Positions 27,659 through 35,761 of a DNA stretch of 64,000 bases are shown piece by piece (position 1 is the first letter of the stretch; every line of letters begins with the position of its first letter). The DNA lies in contig NZ_JARXVF010000001.1 of assembly GCF_029892515.1 (NCBI RefSeq), positions 806,001 through 870,000 of the forward strand. The letters run 5' to 3'. A program made the translations under genes and the position numbers. The notes beneath the pieces are model-generated. The model saw only the letters and a program-made list of their open reading frames with translations. It did no database searches and had not been told where the DNA came from. Source of the stretch: Pseudaminobacter soli (ex Li et al. 2025) (GTDB taxonomy: Bacteria > Pseudomonadota > Alphaproteobacteria > Rhizobiales > Rhizobiaceae).

Positions 27659-28678
27659 TTATACCACGCGGCTAATGCAGAAATCGATGACGTCGATCAG
27701 CGCGTCCTTCTGCGGCGTCGCATCAAGCCCCGCCAGCGCATCGCGGGCGATCTCGCCGAAATGGCGCGCGCGGCCGATCGTGTCGGCAATGGCGTTGTGG
27801 CGCGTCATCAGGCCGATCGCCTTTTCCAACGCGGCATCGTCGGTATGGTTCTCCTCGATCGCCGCCTTCCAGAACTCGCGCTCGGCCGCCGTTCCGCGGC
27901 GATAGGCCAGGATGACGGGGAGCGTCACCTTGCCCTCGCGGAAGTCGTCGCCGACATTCTTGCCGAGATCCTTGCTGTCGCCGCCATAATCCAGCGCGTC
28001 GTCGATGAGCTGGAAGGCAAGGCCGAGATTCATGCCGTAGGAACGCAGCGCCGCGCGCGCCGGCTTTGAAGCGCCGGCAATCACCGGGCCGACTTCGGCG
28101 GCAGCAGAGAACAGTGCCGCGGTCTTTGCCTTGATGACCGCGAAATGCTCGTCCTCGGTGGTTTCGAGATTCTTGGCCGCCGCCAGCTGCATGACCTCGC
28201 CTTCGGCGATGATCGATGCGGCGCTGGAGAGAATGTCGAGCGCTTCGAGCGAGCCGACCTCGACCATCAGGCGGAACGCCTGGCCGAGCAGGAAGTCGCC
28301 CACCAGCACGCTGGCCTGGTTGCCCCAGATCATGCGTGCCGTCTTCTTGCCGCGCCGCAAATCGCTTTCATCGACGACGTCGTCGTGCAGCAGCGTCGCC
28401 GTGTGCATGAACTCGACGCTGGTGGCGAGCTTGACGTGGCCTTCGCCCGAATAGCCGAACATTTGCGCAGCGGCCAATGTCAGCATGGGCCGCAGTCGCT
28501 TGCCGCCGGAGGAGATCAGGTGGTTCGCCACCTCGGGAATCATTTCGACGTCCGATCCCGCCTTGGACAGGATTAGTTTGTTGACGCGCCCCATGTCGGC
28601 CGCGGTCAAGTCCATCAGTTCCCTAATGGACGCCGCCTCGCGCTTCCCCTCGCCGATGTTGAGAACGACACCCACCAT
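27659..28678 (-). CDS. Polyprenyl diphosphate synthase (octa/decaprenyl type)
   Basis: A 339-residue trans-prenyltransferase. GGKRLRPML and the first aspartate-rich site LLHDDVVDESDLRRG (near residue 100), and the second, FQLIDDALDYGGD (near 220), are intact. The small residues just upstream of the first DDxxD in VEFMHTATLLHDD suggest a long product. It supplies the side chain for ubiquinone and so works with ubiA (17024). GGAGAG lies before the ATG. It is divergent from the large membrane hydrolase gene, with a 261-base gap that contains a hairpin (CGCGAGAA / TTCTCGCG at 28871-28892). Confidence 0.92.
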   Translation of the reverse strand: MVGVVLNIGEGKREAASIRELMDLTAADMGRVNKLILSKAGSDVEMIPEVANHLISSGGKRLRPMLTLAAAQMFGYSGEGHVKLATSVEFMHTATLLHDDVVDESDLRRGKKTARMIWGNQASVLVGDFLLGQAFRLMVEVGSLEALDILSSAASIIAEGEVMQLAAAKNLETTEDEHFAVIKAKTAALFSAAAEVGPVIAGASKPARAALRSYGMNLGLAFQLIDDALDYGGDSKDLGKNVGDDFREGKVTLPVILAYRRGTAAEREFWKAAIEENHTDDAALEKAIGLMTRHNAIADTIGRARHFGEIARDALAGLDATPQKDALIDVIDFCISRVV

Positions 28679-28939
28679 AAACTCTCCAAGCTTTGAGCCG
28701 AGCCCCTCAAGACTGTGTCCTGATTTAGGTCGTCAAGGCGTACATGAGCAAGAGGCGAATTGGCGCGGACGACGCCAAAAGCAATACCCTTCCCTTAGCC
28801 GGGGGAAACTACCTGCATAAATCACCTCCCGGAAAGAACGGGTTGCCCTATCGGTCGCCTCGGCTACTTTCGCGAGAATGATTTTTCTCGCGGGCGTAAC
28901 GCTGCGCCCGCCGTCAATTCGAATTGGGGGATACGCGCC

Positions 28940-30589
28940 ATGCTGCAACGATGGCTCGTCGGGCTCTGGCGGTCCTATTCTGCGGTCGGCCTTTTGATGG
29001 GCACCCTGTTCTTCGCCGCCTCGCTGACGCCGTCGCTGCTGCCGCGGACATTCATCACCCAGGGCGTGCTTTCAGGCGCCTGCATGGCCGCAGGCTATGG
29101 CGTTGGCCTGCTTTGCCTGATTTTGTGGAACTATATGGAGCTGCCGCAGCCCAAGTCGCGCACCGCAAGGGCCATCAAGATCGCGGCGGCAGCGATCTGC
29201 ACAGGCATCGTCTTCCTTTTCCTGTGGCGAACGACCGAATGGCAGAATTCCATTCGGGTACTGATGCAGCTCGAGCCCGTCGAAAGCGCCCATCCGAGCA
29301 AGGTCGGCCTGATCGGGCTCGTCACCTTCGTCGTGCTGACCGCACTCGCGCGCCTGTTCCAGTGGATCTATCGCCGCGCGCAAGCCTACACCAACCGCTT
29401 CGTGCCGCGGCGCATCTCCAAAGTCATCGGCTTTGCCATCGCCACCGTCCTCTTCGCCAGCGTCGCGAACGGCGTGATCTTCCGCTTTGCGCTGCATGTC
29501 GCCGATTCCTCCTACAAGCAGCTCGACGCGCTGATCGAGGACGATGTCCAGCCGCCGAGCGATCCCCAAAAGACCGGCAGCCGGGCTTCGCTGCTGCATT
29601 GGGACGAACTCGGCCGGATGGGGCGCAGCTACATCGCCAGGGGGCCCAGCAAGCAGAACATCGAATCATTCCTGAAGCGAGACGCGATGGAGCCGATCCG
29701 CGTCTATGTCGGCCTACGCTCCGCCGACACGGCGCAGGCTCGGGCCAAGCTGGCGCTTGAGGAGATGAAACGGGTTGGCGCCTTCGAACGCTCGGCGCTC
29801 GTCGTCGTCACGCCGACCGGCACCGGTTGGGTCGATCCGGAAGCGGCCGACCCGCTCGAATATCTGCACGGCGGCGACATCGCCTCGGTGGCGGTCCAGT
29901 ATTCCTACCTTGCCAGCTGGCTCGCGCTGCTGGTCGAGCCGGACTATGGCACCGAGACCTCGCGCGCGCTCTTTCTCGAGGTCTACGGCTACTGGACGAC
30001 GCTGCCTAGGGATCATCGCCCGAAACTCTATCTCTACGGCCTCAGCCTCGGTGCCTTGAGCTCCACCCAGTCATCCGAACTGTTCGAGGTTCTTGGCGAC
30101 CCCTATGACGGCGCGCTGTGGAGCGGGCCGCCTTTTTCCACAGGCCTGTGGCGCACCATCACCGACAATCGTAATCCCGGCTCGCCCGCATGGCTGCCGG
30201 CCTTCCGCGATGGCTCCTATGTCCGCTTCACCGCGCAGAAGAACGCGCTCGACATTCCGGGCGCGCATTGGGGGCCGTTGCGGGTCGTCTTCCTGCAATA
30301 TGCGAGCGATCCGATCACCTTCTTCGAATACGCTTCGGCCTATCGCGAACCGCAGTGGATGCATGCGCCGCGCGGGCCGGACGTGTCGCCGCAATTGCGA
30401 TGGTTCCCGATCGTGACCTTCCTGCAGTTGGGGCTCGACATGGCCATGGCAACTACCACGCCAATGGGCTACGGCCACGTTTACGCGCCGGAGCACTATA
30501 TTGATGCGTGGGTGGCGGTGATGGACATAAAGTGGAGTTCTCAGGAGATCGAGCGACTGAAGGAGTTTTTCAGAAAGCGCGAATCCTGA
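28940..30589 (+). CDS. Membrane-anchored alpha/beta-hydrolase (Abhydrolase_9 family)
   Basis: A 549-residue protein: N-terminal half with four or so membrane helices (15-35, 45-65, 85-105, 125-145, 165-190), C-terminal half a serine-hydrolase domain. Ser369 in LYLYGLSLGALSS is the nucleophile candidate; FSTGLWRTITDNRNPGSPAWLP and the later VYAPEHYIDAWVAV (His near 520) are other conserved parts. It resembles the DUF2319/Abhydrolase_9 membrane hydrolases seen in actinobacteria and rhizobia; no substrate is known. GGGGGA precedes the ATG. The gene lies between the polyprenyl synthase and DUF2007; in related genomes these may be adjacent, which I cannot verify here. Confidence 0.8.
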   Translation: MLQRWLVGLWRSYSAVGLLMGTLFFAASLTPSLLPRTFITQGVLSGACMAAGYGVGLLCLILWNYMELPQPKSRTARAIKIAAAAICTGIVFLFLWRTTEWQNSIRVLMQLEPVESAHPSKVGLIGLVTFVVLTALARLFQWIYRRAQAYTNRFVPRRISKVIGFAIATVLFASVANGVIFRFALHVADSSYKQLDALIEDDVQPPSDPQKTGSRASLLHWDELGRMGRSYIARGPSKQNIESFLKRDAMEPIRVYVGLRSADTAQARAKLALEEMKRVGAFERSALVVVTPTGTGWVDPEAADPLEYLHGGDIASVAVQYSYLASWLALLVEPDYGTETSRALFLEVYGYWTTLPRDHRPKLYLYGLSLGALSSTQSSELFEVLGDPYDGALWSGPPFSTGLWRTITDNRNPGSPAWLPAFRDGSYVRFTAQKNALDIPGAHWGPLRVVFLQYASDPITFFEYASAYREPQWMHAPRGPDVSPQLRWFPIVTFLQLGLDMAMATTTPMGYGHVYAPEHYIDAWVAVMDIKWSSQEIERLKEFFRKRES

Positions 30590-30653
30590 CCGCCAGTTTT
30601 CCCTCAGCCGGCGGCTGTTTACTTCGCCGGTGCAAATTGCGAGTCTGGCACCC

Positions 30654-30884
30654 ATGATAGAGCTTGTCCGTACCAACGACGCCGTCGTCATCTCCTTCAT
30701 CGAATCGCTGCTGCGCGACGCCGGCATCGACTTCTTCATCGCCGACCAGAACATGAGCGTTCTGGATGGCTCGATCGGCGTACTGCCCCGGCGCATCATG
30801 GTGGCCAAGGACGATGTCGACGCGGCGCGGCGCCTTTTGACCGATGCCGGCTTTGCCAAGGAAATCCGCCGGGACCGTCCATGA
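30654..30884 (+). CDS. DUF2007 family protein
   Basis: A 76-residue soluble protein, MIELVRTNDAVVISFIESLLRDAGIDFFIADQNMSVLDGS and IMVAKDDVDAARRLLTDAGF. This is the DUF2007 (GlnB-like fold) pattern: a small ferredoxin-like domain with the first strand, helix and the ADQNMS loop. The function is unknown. Its TGA overlaps the ATG of the methyltransferase gene by four bases, which argues for a shared operon and coupling. Confidence 0.85.
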   Translation: MIELVRTNDAVVISFIESLLRDAGIDFFIADQNMSVLDGSIGVLPRRIMVAKDDVDAARRLLTDAGFAKEIRRDRP

Positions 30885-31666
30885 CGATTGCCGAGCGCGA
30901 GCCTGCCGCCCACACGACGGACGCTTTTCATCGGGGAAATTTCTGGCTGGTTCAGCCGCGTGACGCCGGCCACCGCGCCGGTATGGACGCGCTGATGCTT
31001 GCCGCCGCCGTGCCCTCCGACTTTCGCGGCCACTTGGCCGATTTCGGCGCCGGCGCCGGCGCGGCCGGGCTGGCGGTCGCCTCGCGCTGCCCGGAGGCCA
31101 GCGTGACGCTCGTCGAGCAGTCGCCAGAGATGGCAGATTTCGCGTCACGCACGCTGCAGCATGAAGGCAACACGCATCTTGGCTCCCGCGTCTCGCTGCT
31201 GGTCGCCGACGTGACGCTGACCGGCAAGGCGCGGAGCGAGGCGGGGCTTACCCAGAATGCGTTCGACTTCGTCATCATGAACCCGCCCTTCAACACCGCC
31301 CGCGACCGCTCGACGCCCGACGAGTTGCGCCGCCAGGCGCATGTGATGGAGGACGGGCTGTTCGAAAGCTGGCTGCGCAGCGCCGCAGCCGTGGTGCGCC
31401 CGCGCGGCGGGCTGGCGCTGATCGCCCGTCCCCAGTCGCTGCCGCAGATCCTTGCAGCACTTGCCGGGCGGTTCGGCTCGGCCGAGATCGTGCCGATACA
31501 TCCGCGCTCTGACGCCGCCGCCATCCGCATCGTGCTGCGCGCCCGCAAGGGCGCGCGCGGTGCCCTTGCGCTTTGCCCGCCGCTGATCCTTCATGAGCAC
31601 GGCCACAAGCTCTCGCCCCGCGCCGACGATGTCAGCAACGGCCGAGGATCGCTTTTCGGTGATTGA
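30881..31666 (+). CDS. N6-adenine methyltransferase, TrmN6/YfiC-like
   Basis: A 261-residue Rossmann-fold SAM methyltransferase. The SAM loop is LADFGAGAGAAGLAVASRCP, the acidic strand end TLVEQSPEM, and the catalytic NPPF (DFVIMNPPFNT) marks N6-adenine or similar amino-methylation. It resembles TrmN6, which modifies A37 of tRNA-Val, but also other small-substrate methylases. It overlaps DUF2007 upstream. Since A37 is also the site of t6A made by TsaC in this window, tRNA modification is plausible but not shown. Confidence 0.82.
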   Translation: MTIAEREPAAHTTDAFHRGNFWLVQPRDAGHRAGMDALMLAAAVPSDFRGHLADFGAGAGAAGLAVASRCPEASVTLVEQSPEMADFASRTLQHEGNTHLGSRVSLLVADVTLTGKARSEAGLTQNAFDFVIMNPPFNTARDRSTPDELRRQAHVMEDGLFESWLRSAAAVVRPRGGLALIARPQSLPQILAALAGRFGSAEIVPIHPRSDAAAIRIVLRARKGARGALALCPPLILHEHGHKLSPRADDVSNGRGSLFGD

Positions 31667-31738
31667 AAGCCGGTACAGCATTGCCGTTCGGGCGCGAATG
31701 CCTACATGCGAAAAAACATCGACCGGAGATCGACTTAA

Positions 31739-32602
31739 GTGAGAAGACTGCTGAACCGCCTGCTGCCGAAATCCATGCGCTCGGAGGTGGTGACGATACC
31801 GGTGGTCCGTCTCCATGGCGCCATCATGTCGGGCGGCGGCCAGTTCCGGCCGACCCTGTCGCTGGCGACGACCGCAGGCGTGATCGAAAAGGCCTTTGCC
31901 TTCACCGACGCACCGGCAGTTGCCATCTCGATCAATTCGCCCGGCGGCTCGCCCGTGCAGTCGCGCCTGATCTACAAGCGCATCCGCGACCTTGCCGCCG
32001 AAAAGAAGAAGAAGGTGCTGGTCTTCGTCGAGGACATCGCGGCCTCCGGCGGCTACATGATCGCGGTGGCGGGCGACGAGATCATCGCCGACCCCTCCTC
32101 AATCGTCGGCTCGATCGGCGTGATCTCCGCTTCCTTCGGCTTTCCCGAGCTCATGAAGAAGATCGGCGTCGAGCGCCGCGTCTACACGGCCGGCGAGAAC
32201 AAGGCCGTGCTAGACCCGTTCAAGCCCGAGAAGAAGGAAGACGTCGAACGGCTGAAGACGCTGCAGCTCGACGTCCACGGCACCTTCATCGACATGGTCA
32301 AGGAGCGCCGCGGCGCCAAGCTGAAGGACGATCCGGACCTCTTCACCGGCCTGTTCTGGTCCGGCAAGCGCGGCATCGAACTCGGCCTCATCGACAATCT
32401 CGGCGACATGCGCACGGTGCTGAAGGACCGCTTCGGCCCCAAGACACAGCTGCGCCTCATCACGCCGTCGCGCGGCCTGTTCGGGCGCAGGCTCGGCGTG
32501 TTCGGCTCCAGCTTCTCGGCCACCGACATCGCGGCCGCCGCAGCCAACGGCCTGATCGATGCGGCAGAAGAGCGCGCGCTTTGGTCGCGGTTTGGGCTTT
32601 AA
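31739..32602 (+). CDS. S49 family signal-peptide peptidase-like serine protease
   Basis: A 287-residue single-domain S49 protease. The dyad is Ser103 (VEDIAASGGYMIAV) and Lys155 (TAGENKAVLDPF); SINSPGGSPVQS is the oxyanion segment. The start is a GTG with GGAGA nine bases upstream. Unlike E. coli SppA, this is the half-length form that works as a homo-oligomer, and it has no clear membrane helix at its N-terminus. Family members degrade cleaved signal peptides or membrane-protein fragments. Confidence 0.9.
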   Translation: MRRLLNRLLPKSMRSEVVTIPVVRLHGAIMSGGGQFRPTLSLATTAGVIEKAFAFTDAPAVAISINSPGGSPVQSRLIYKRIRDLAAEKKKKVLVFVEDIAASGGYMIAVAGDEIIADPSSIVGSIGVISASFGFPELMKKIGVERRVYTAGENKAVLDPFKPEKKEDVERLKTLQLDVHGTFIDMVKERRGAKLKDDPDLFTGLFWSGKRGIELGLIDNLGDMRTVLKDRFGPKTQLRLITPSRGLFGRRLGVFGSSFSATDIAAAAANGLIDAAEERALWSRFGL

Positions 32603-32689
32603 AATTTGCCGGCAACGTGCCTATGATACCTCTCAGGCGAGCCCGAAGGGCCGCCGGGCAGCCCCATCGACAAGGGGAGAACAGGAAAG

Positions 32690-32875
32690 ATGCCACAGCT
32701 AATCTTCTTCGCGCTCGTCGGCCTGGTCGCCTATTGGGGCTACCGCTCCTTCATCCGGGAGGCTGAACGGGTAACCGCGAAAATCCGCCGTACGGAGCGA
32801 CAGGCTGCCAACGGCACCATGGGCACGCTCGTGAAAGATCCCAAGACCGGTATTTACCACCTGGCCAAGGACTGA
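32690..32875 (+). CDS. Small single-pass membrane protein
   Basis: A 61-residue protein: a hydrophobic helix at residues 3-18 (LIFFALVGLVAYWGY), then a basic amphipathic stretch (REAERVTAKIRRTERQAA) and a short conserved-looking tail GTLVKDPKTGIYHLAKD. AGGAAAG precedes the ATG. It is followed ten bases later by ispE and probably shares its transcript. I know no function; the tail resembles the short DPKTGxY motif seen in several rhizobial small proteins. Confidence 0.7.
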   Translation: MPQLIFFALVGLVAYWGYRSFIREAERVTAKIRRTERQAANGTMGTLVKDPKTGIYHLAKD

Positions 32876-32885
32876 GCGAAGCTCC

Positions 32886-33737
32886 GTGCATGCCCCCGCG
32901 TCCGCCGAACATGCGCCGGCGAAGATAAATCTCGCACTGCATGTCACCGGCCGGCGCGCCGATGGCTATCACCTGCTCGAAAGCCTGGCCGTCTTCACCG
33001 AATTCGGCGACCGCCTGACCGTTGCCCCTGCGGCGGAAGATGGTTTTGCCGTGACCGGCCCGTTTGCGGCGCATGTGCCGGTCGACGCCGGTAATCTCGT
33101 CATCCGCGCCCGCGACGCGCTACGCGCCCTCGACGCGTCTGCTGCGACACCCGCAGCCATCACACTCGAAAAGAACCTGCCCATCGCTTCCGGCATCGGC
33201 GGCGGCTCCAGCGACGCGGCAGCGGCCTTGCGCGCCCTCTCACGCCATTGGCGCATCGATGCCGATCTCGCCGCCCTCAGCATAAAACTCGGCGCCGACG
33301 TGCCCATGTGCCTCTCCGCGCGGTCTCTGATTGCGCGCGGCATCGGCGAGATGCTGGAACCGGTTTCGCTTCCGCCCCTTTCGCTGGTTCTGGTCAATCC
33401 CGGCGTTGCCGTCTCGACGCCCGAGGTTTTCCGCGCACTAGCAAGCCGCGACAACCCGGCGCTGCCGTCCCTCCCCGCAACGCTCGATGCTGCTTCCGTA
33501 CTGGACTGGCTGCTCACCACGCGCAACGACCTTGAAGCGCCGGCGAGAGCGCTGGCGCCGATCATCGGCGAAGCGCTCGATGCGCTCGACCGCTCGGGTG
33601 CTATGTTCACCCGTATGTCTGGTTCGGGCGCGACCTGCTTTGGCCTGTTCGAAAGCCGTGCCGCGGCAGATGCTGCAGCCGCCTCCATCCGCGCCGGCAA
33701 ACCCGGCTGGTTCGTCGCAGCCACCATCACGGCCTAG
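32886..33737 (+). CDS. ispE: 4-(cytidine 5'-diphospho)-2-C-methyl-D-erythritol kinase
   Basis: A 283-residue GHMP kinase. APAKINLALHVTGRRADGYHLLESL is the N-terminal signature, PIASGIGGGSSDAAAALRAL the ATP-binding glycine loop, KLGADVPMCL and SGSGATCFGLF the remaining motifs. It phosphorylates CDP-methylerythritol, a middle step of the MEP pathway whose first enzyme, dxs, is also in this window. It starts at GTG 32886, the only in-frame start that keeps the first motif. It is ten bases downstream of the 61-residue membrane protein. Confidence 0.95.
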   Translation: MHAPASAEHAPAKINLALHVTGRRADGYHLLESLAVFTEFGDRLTVAPAAEDGFAVTGPFAAHVPVDAGNLVIRARDALRALDASAATPAAITLEKNLPIASGIGGGSSDAAAALRALSRHWRIDADLAALSIKLGADVPMCLSARSLIARGIGEMLEPVSLPPLSLVLVNPGVAVSTPEVFRALASRDNPALPSLPATLDAASVLDWLLTTRNDLEAPARALAPIIGEALDALDRSGAMFTRMSGSGATCFGLFESRAAADAAAASIRAGKPGWFVAATITA

Positions 33738-33905
33738 CCGTTTTCTTTCGTTGACGCCGCACTCCCGTTGGGCACAGATCGGCTCAGCAAAGATGGCGCG
33801 GTGGTCATCCTGATGGATGCCCACTCGCTCCATCTCATTTTTAGCCGCATTTGTGCGACGCCAAGCGATTCCGCTTGGCTGCAAAATGCTCTAGCGGGAA
33901 ATGCC

Positions 33906-34454
33906 ATGGCCGACGAGACACGCTCCTTCATTCCGGTTCGCATCGCGGTGCTGACGGTTTCGGACAGCCGCACGCTGGCCGACGACAAATCCGGGCAGAC
34001 GCTGGCCGATCGCATCACCGAGGCCGGCCATGTGCTGGCCGCGCGCGACATCGTCACCGACGACAAGGAAAAGATCCGCAAGCGCGTGCTGGGCTGGTCG
34101 CAGGACAAGAACATCGACGTGGTCATCACCACAGGTGGCACCGGCTTCACCGGCCGCGACGTCACGCCCGAGGCGCTGGAGCCGATCTTCGAAAAGCGCA
34201 TGGACGGCTTTTCGGAAGTGTTCCACCGCATTTCCTACGACAAGATCGGCACCTCCACGGTGCAGTCCCGCGCCACTGGCGGCGTCGTCAACTTCACCTT
34301 CGTCTTCGTGCTTCCCGGCTCTCCCGGCGCCTGCAAGGACGCCTGGGACGGCATATTGAAGGCGCAGCTCGACTATCGCCACACGCCCTGCAATTTCGTG
34401 GAGATCATGCCCCGGCTGGACGAGCACCTGCGGCGCGGCGGCAAACCCGCCTGA
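33906..34454 (+). CDS. moaB: Molybdenum cofactor biosynthesis protein MoaB
   Basis: A 182-residue protein of the MogA/MoaB fold. IAVLTVSDSRTLADDKSGQ, the VVITTGGTGFTGRDVTPEAL loop and the SRATGGVV and LPGSPGACKDAWDGIL blocks are the family's molybdopterin-binding parts. These enzymes adenylate or otherwise handle molybdopterin ahead of metal insertion. The preceding 168-base gap contains an 8-base hairpin (GCCAAGCG-ATTC-CGCTTGGC, 33860-33879). Downstream is an intergenic repeat. Confidence 0.92.
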   Translation: MADETRSFIPVRIAVLTVSDSRTLADDKSGQTLADRITEAGHVLAARDIVTDDKEKIRKRVLGWSQDKNIDVVITTGGTGFTGRDVTPEALEPIFEKRMDGFSEVFHRISYDKIGTSTVQSRATGGVVNFTFVFVLPGSPGACKDAWDGILKAQLDYRHTPCNFVEIMPRLDEHLRRGGKPA

Positions 34455-34471
34455 GTGGTTATGCCTACGGG

Positions 34472-34647
34472 GGTGCGTCCTTCGAGGCTCCCCTTCGCAA
34501 GCTCAGGGTCGCACCTCAGGATGAGGGGCGTTAGCGCAGGCCTCTCAATACAGCGACCATCGGCGCCAACCTCCCTCATCCAGAGGTGACGCCAACCTCC
34601 CTCATCCTGAGGTGCGAGCCCGAAGGGTGAGCCTCGAAGGACGCACC
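34472..34647. repeat. Palindromic intergenic repeat element, 176 bp
   Basis: The ends are inverted repeats of each other (GGTGCGTCCTTCGAGGCT at 34472 and its complement ending at 34647), with inner arms CCTCAGGATGAGG and CCTCATCCTGAGG. A block starting GCCAACCTCCCTCATCC is also repeated in tandem (34564 and 34591). This GGTGCGTCCTTCGAGG/CCTCATCCTGAGG wording is one I recall from many rhizobial intergenic regions. It sits between convergent genes (moaB and the glycosyltransferase). Confidence 0.8.
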
Positions 34648-34661
34648 AAACGCGCAGCCAA

Positions 34662-35168
34662 CTATTCAGGCTTGGCTATCCGGATCTCCGCCGGCAGACG
34701 CTTGGTCGCCAGCCCGCGCGCGACCGCCTCGGCATCGGCTGCGTGGCGCGACAGTGGCAGCGCTTGCGTCTTTCGTATCAGAAGCCCGTCGATCAGAGCG
34801 CGGGTAGGCGCAAACAGGCGCGTGAACCAGGGCATCTTGTCTACCCGCGAGCGCGAAAACCGGGCAGGCATCGTCATCGTCTCGACATGGTGCTCGACGG
34901 CCTCGGTCCAGCCGTCCACCAGTCGCGCGCCGGGTTCGAGCATCAGCAGCCAGTCGGACCTGGCCTGCTGCACGGCAGCCGCAATGCCCCCGTCAGCGAG
35001 ATAATGGCATCCTGTTTCGTCTGCGATCTGGTGCGCCTCGGCCGATGGTCCGCGGTCGCAGACGATGACCTCGCGCACGACGCCCGAAACGGCCGCACTC
35101 ACCAGCGACGACAGCGTCCGCGCCAGCGCTTCCTCATTGTTGCGGGTTTCGATCAGGACCGAAAGCAT
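34662..35168 (-). CDS. Small family 2-type glycosyltransferase
   Basis: A 168-residue protein with the N-terminal half of a GT-A fold: MLSVLIETRNNEEALARTLSSLVSAAVSGVVREVIVCDRGP, then a short nucleotide-sugar region (ARSDWLLMLEPGARLVDGW). The usual DxD is replaced by EPG. This is shorter than normal family-2 enzymes (about 230-300), so it may be a truncated or specialised form; the protein ends in a basic segment. The sugar and acceptor are unknown. The 590-base gap upstream is empty of clear genes. Confidence 0.7.
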   Translation of the reverse strand: MLSVLIETRNNEEALARTLSSLVSAAVSGVVREVIVCDRGPSAEAHQIADETGCHYLADGGIAAAVQQARSDWLLMLEPGARLVDGWTEAVEHHVETMTMPARFSRSRVDKMPWFTRLFAPTRALIDGLLIRKTQALPLSRHAADAEAVARGLATKRLPAEIRIAKPE

Positions 35169-35761
35169 CACCCTCGCCTAAAGCAATCTGCCGCGAAACG
35201 CCATTGAGATTTGAAACGGACCAACGGGCCACTGATCTTGACAGTGTGGATGAATTCAGCGGTCGCTCAGAACCAAGCCATTGAAATTGTTCATCCCGAA
35301 AGAAAATCGCCGCGTCTTTTCTCCCCCATCTTACCTAAGCTTGCATAATCCGTGGCATCGGCCTCACCGGGAACACGGGTCATGAACCGGATGAGCGTGG
35401 AGGGCGACGGTGTCCGGGCTGGTGGCGCTAACGGTGGCGCTGCTGGGTGATGAACCCCCAAGTCCGGGCCTTTGCGGCGGCTGGCCACGCGAATGTGGAG
35501 GCGACTGAGCGGGGCAAGAGCATCGAACGGGCGGGCGAAGGGCCGCAAGATTTATCTAAACGAGCGTGTCCGACGATCGCCCGTCTTCCCAATTTCCTTC
35601 CAAAAGGCCAGACGGCAAAGCCGGGCGTGGCGGCGATGGAACGCGCGCCCCGTAACATAACGTGAACAGAAAGTTCTTGCTTTGTTCCCACCGTCGAAAT
35701 AGGAATAGTTTCATGAACGGCACGACTCGCCGGCCTTCGAAACCAGCCTGGAGACAAGGGA
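35169..35761. other. 593-bp gene-poor region upstream of the radical SAM gene
   Basis: No ORF here has a family resemblance, a good ribosome site or codon use that sets it apart. It holds a LexA-like box and promoter for the radical SAM gene at its right end, and GC-rich stretches (35390-35600) whose codon-like pattern shows no single open frame. I looked for conserved small RNAs (RNase P, tmRNA, SRP RNA, 6S) and did not find their signature sequences. Confidence 0.5.
35673..35687 (+). promoter_or_regulatory. LexA-like (SOS) box and promoter of the radical SAM gene
   Basis: GTTC-N7-GTTC, the alphaproteobacterial LexA box, at 35673-35676 and 35684-35687. A candidate -35 (TTGCTT, 35677-35682) lies inside the box and a candidate -10 (TAGGAA, 35700-35705) 17 bases later, so bound LexA would block it. 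A GAAC at 35664 adds an inverted pair with the first GTTC. One such box is expected by chance about once or twice in 64 kb. Confidence 0.5.

Noticed and set aside
34662-35168. Truncated pseudogene call for the glycosyltransferase
   Set aside because: The frame is intact with a start and stop, and no remnant of a missing C-terminus follows; short forms of this fold exist.
35380-35600. Conserved small RNA (RNase P RNA, tmRNA or SRP RNA)
   Set aside because: AAGTCCGGGC at 35458 recalls RNase P, but the other conserved blocks of that RNA are absent, and no tmRNA tag or SRP core was found.
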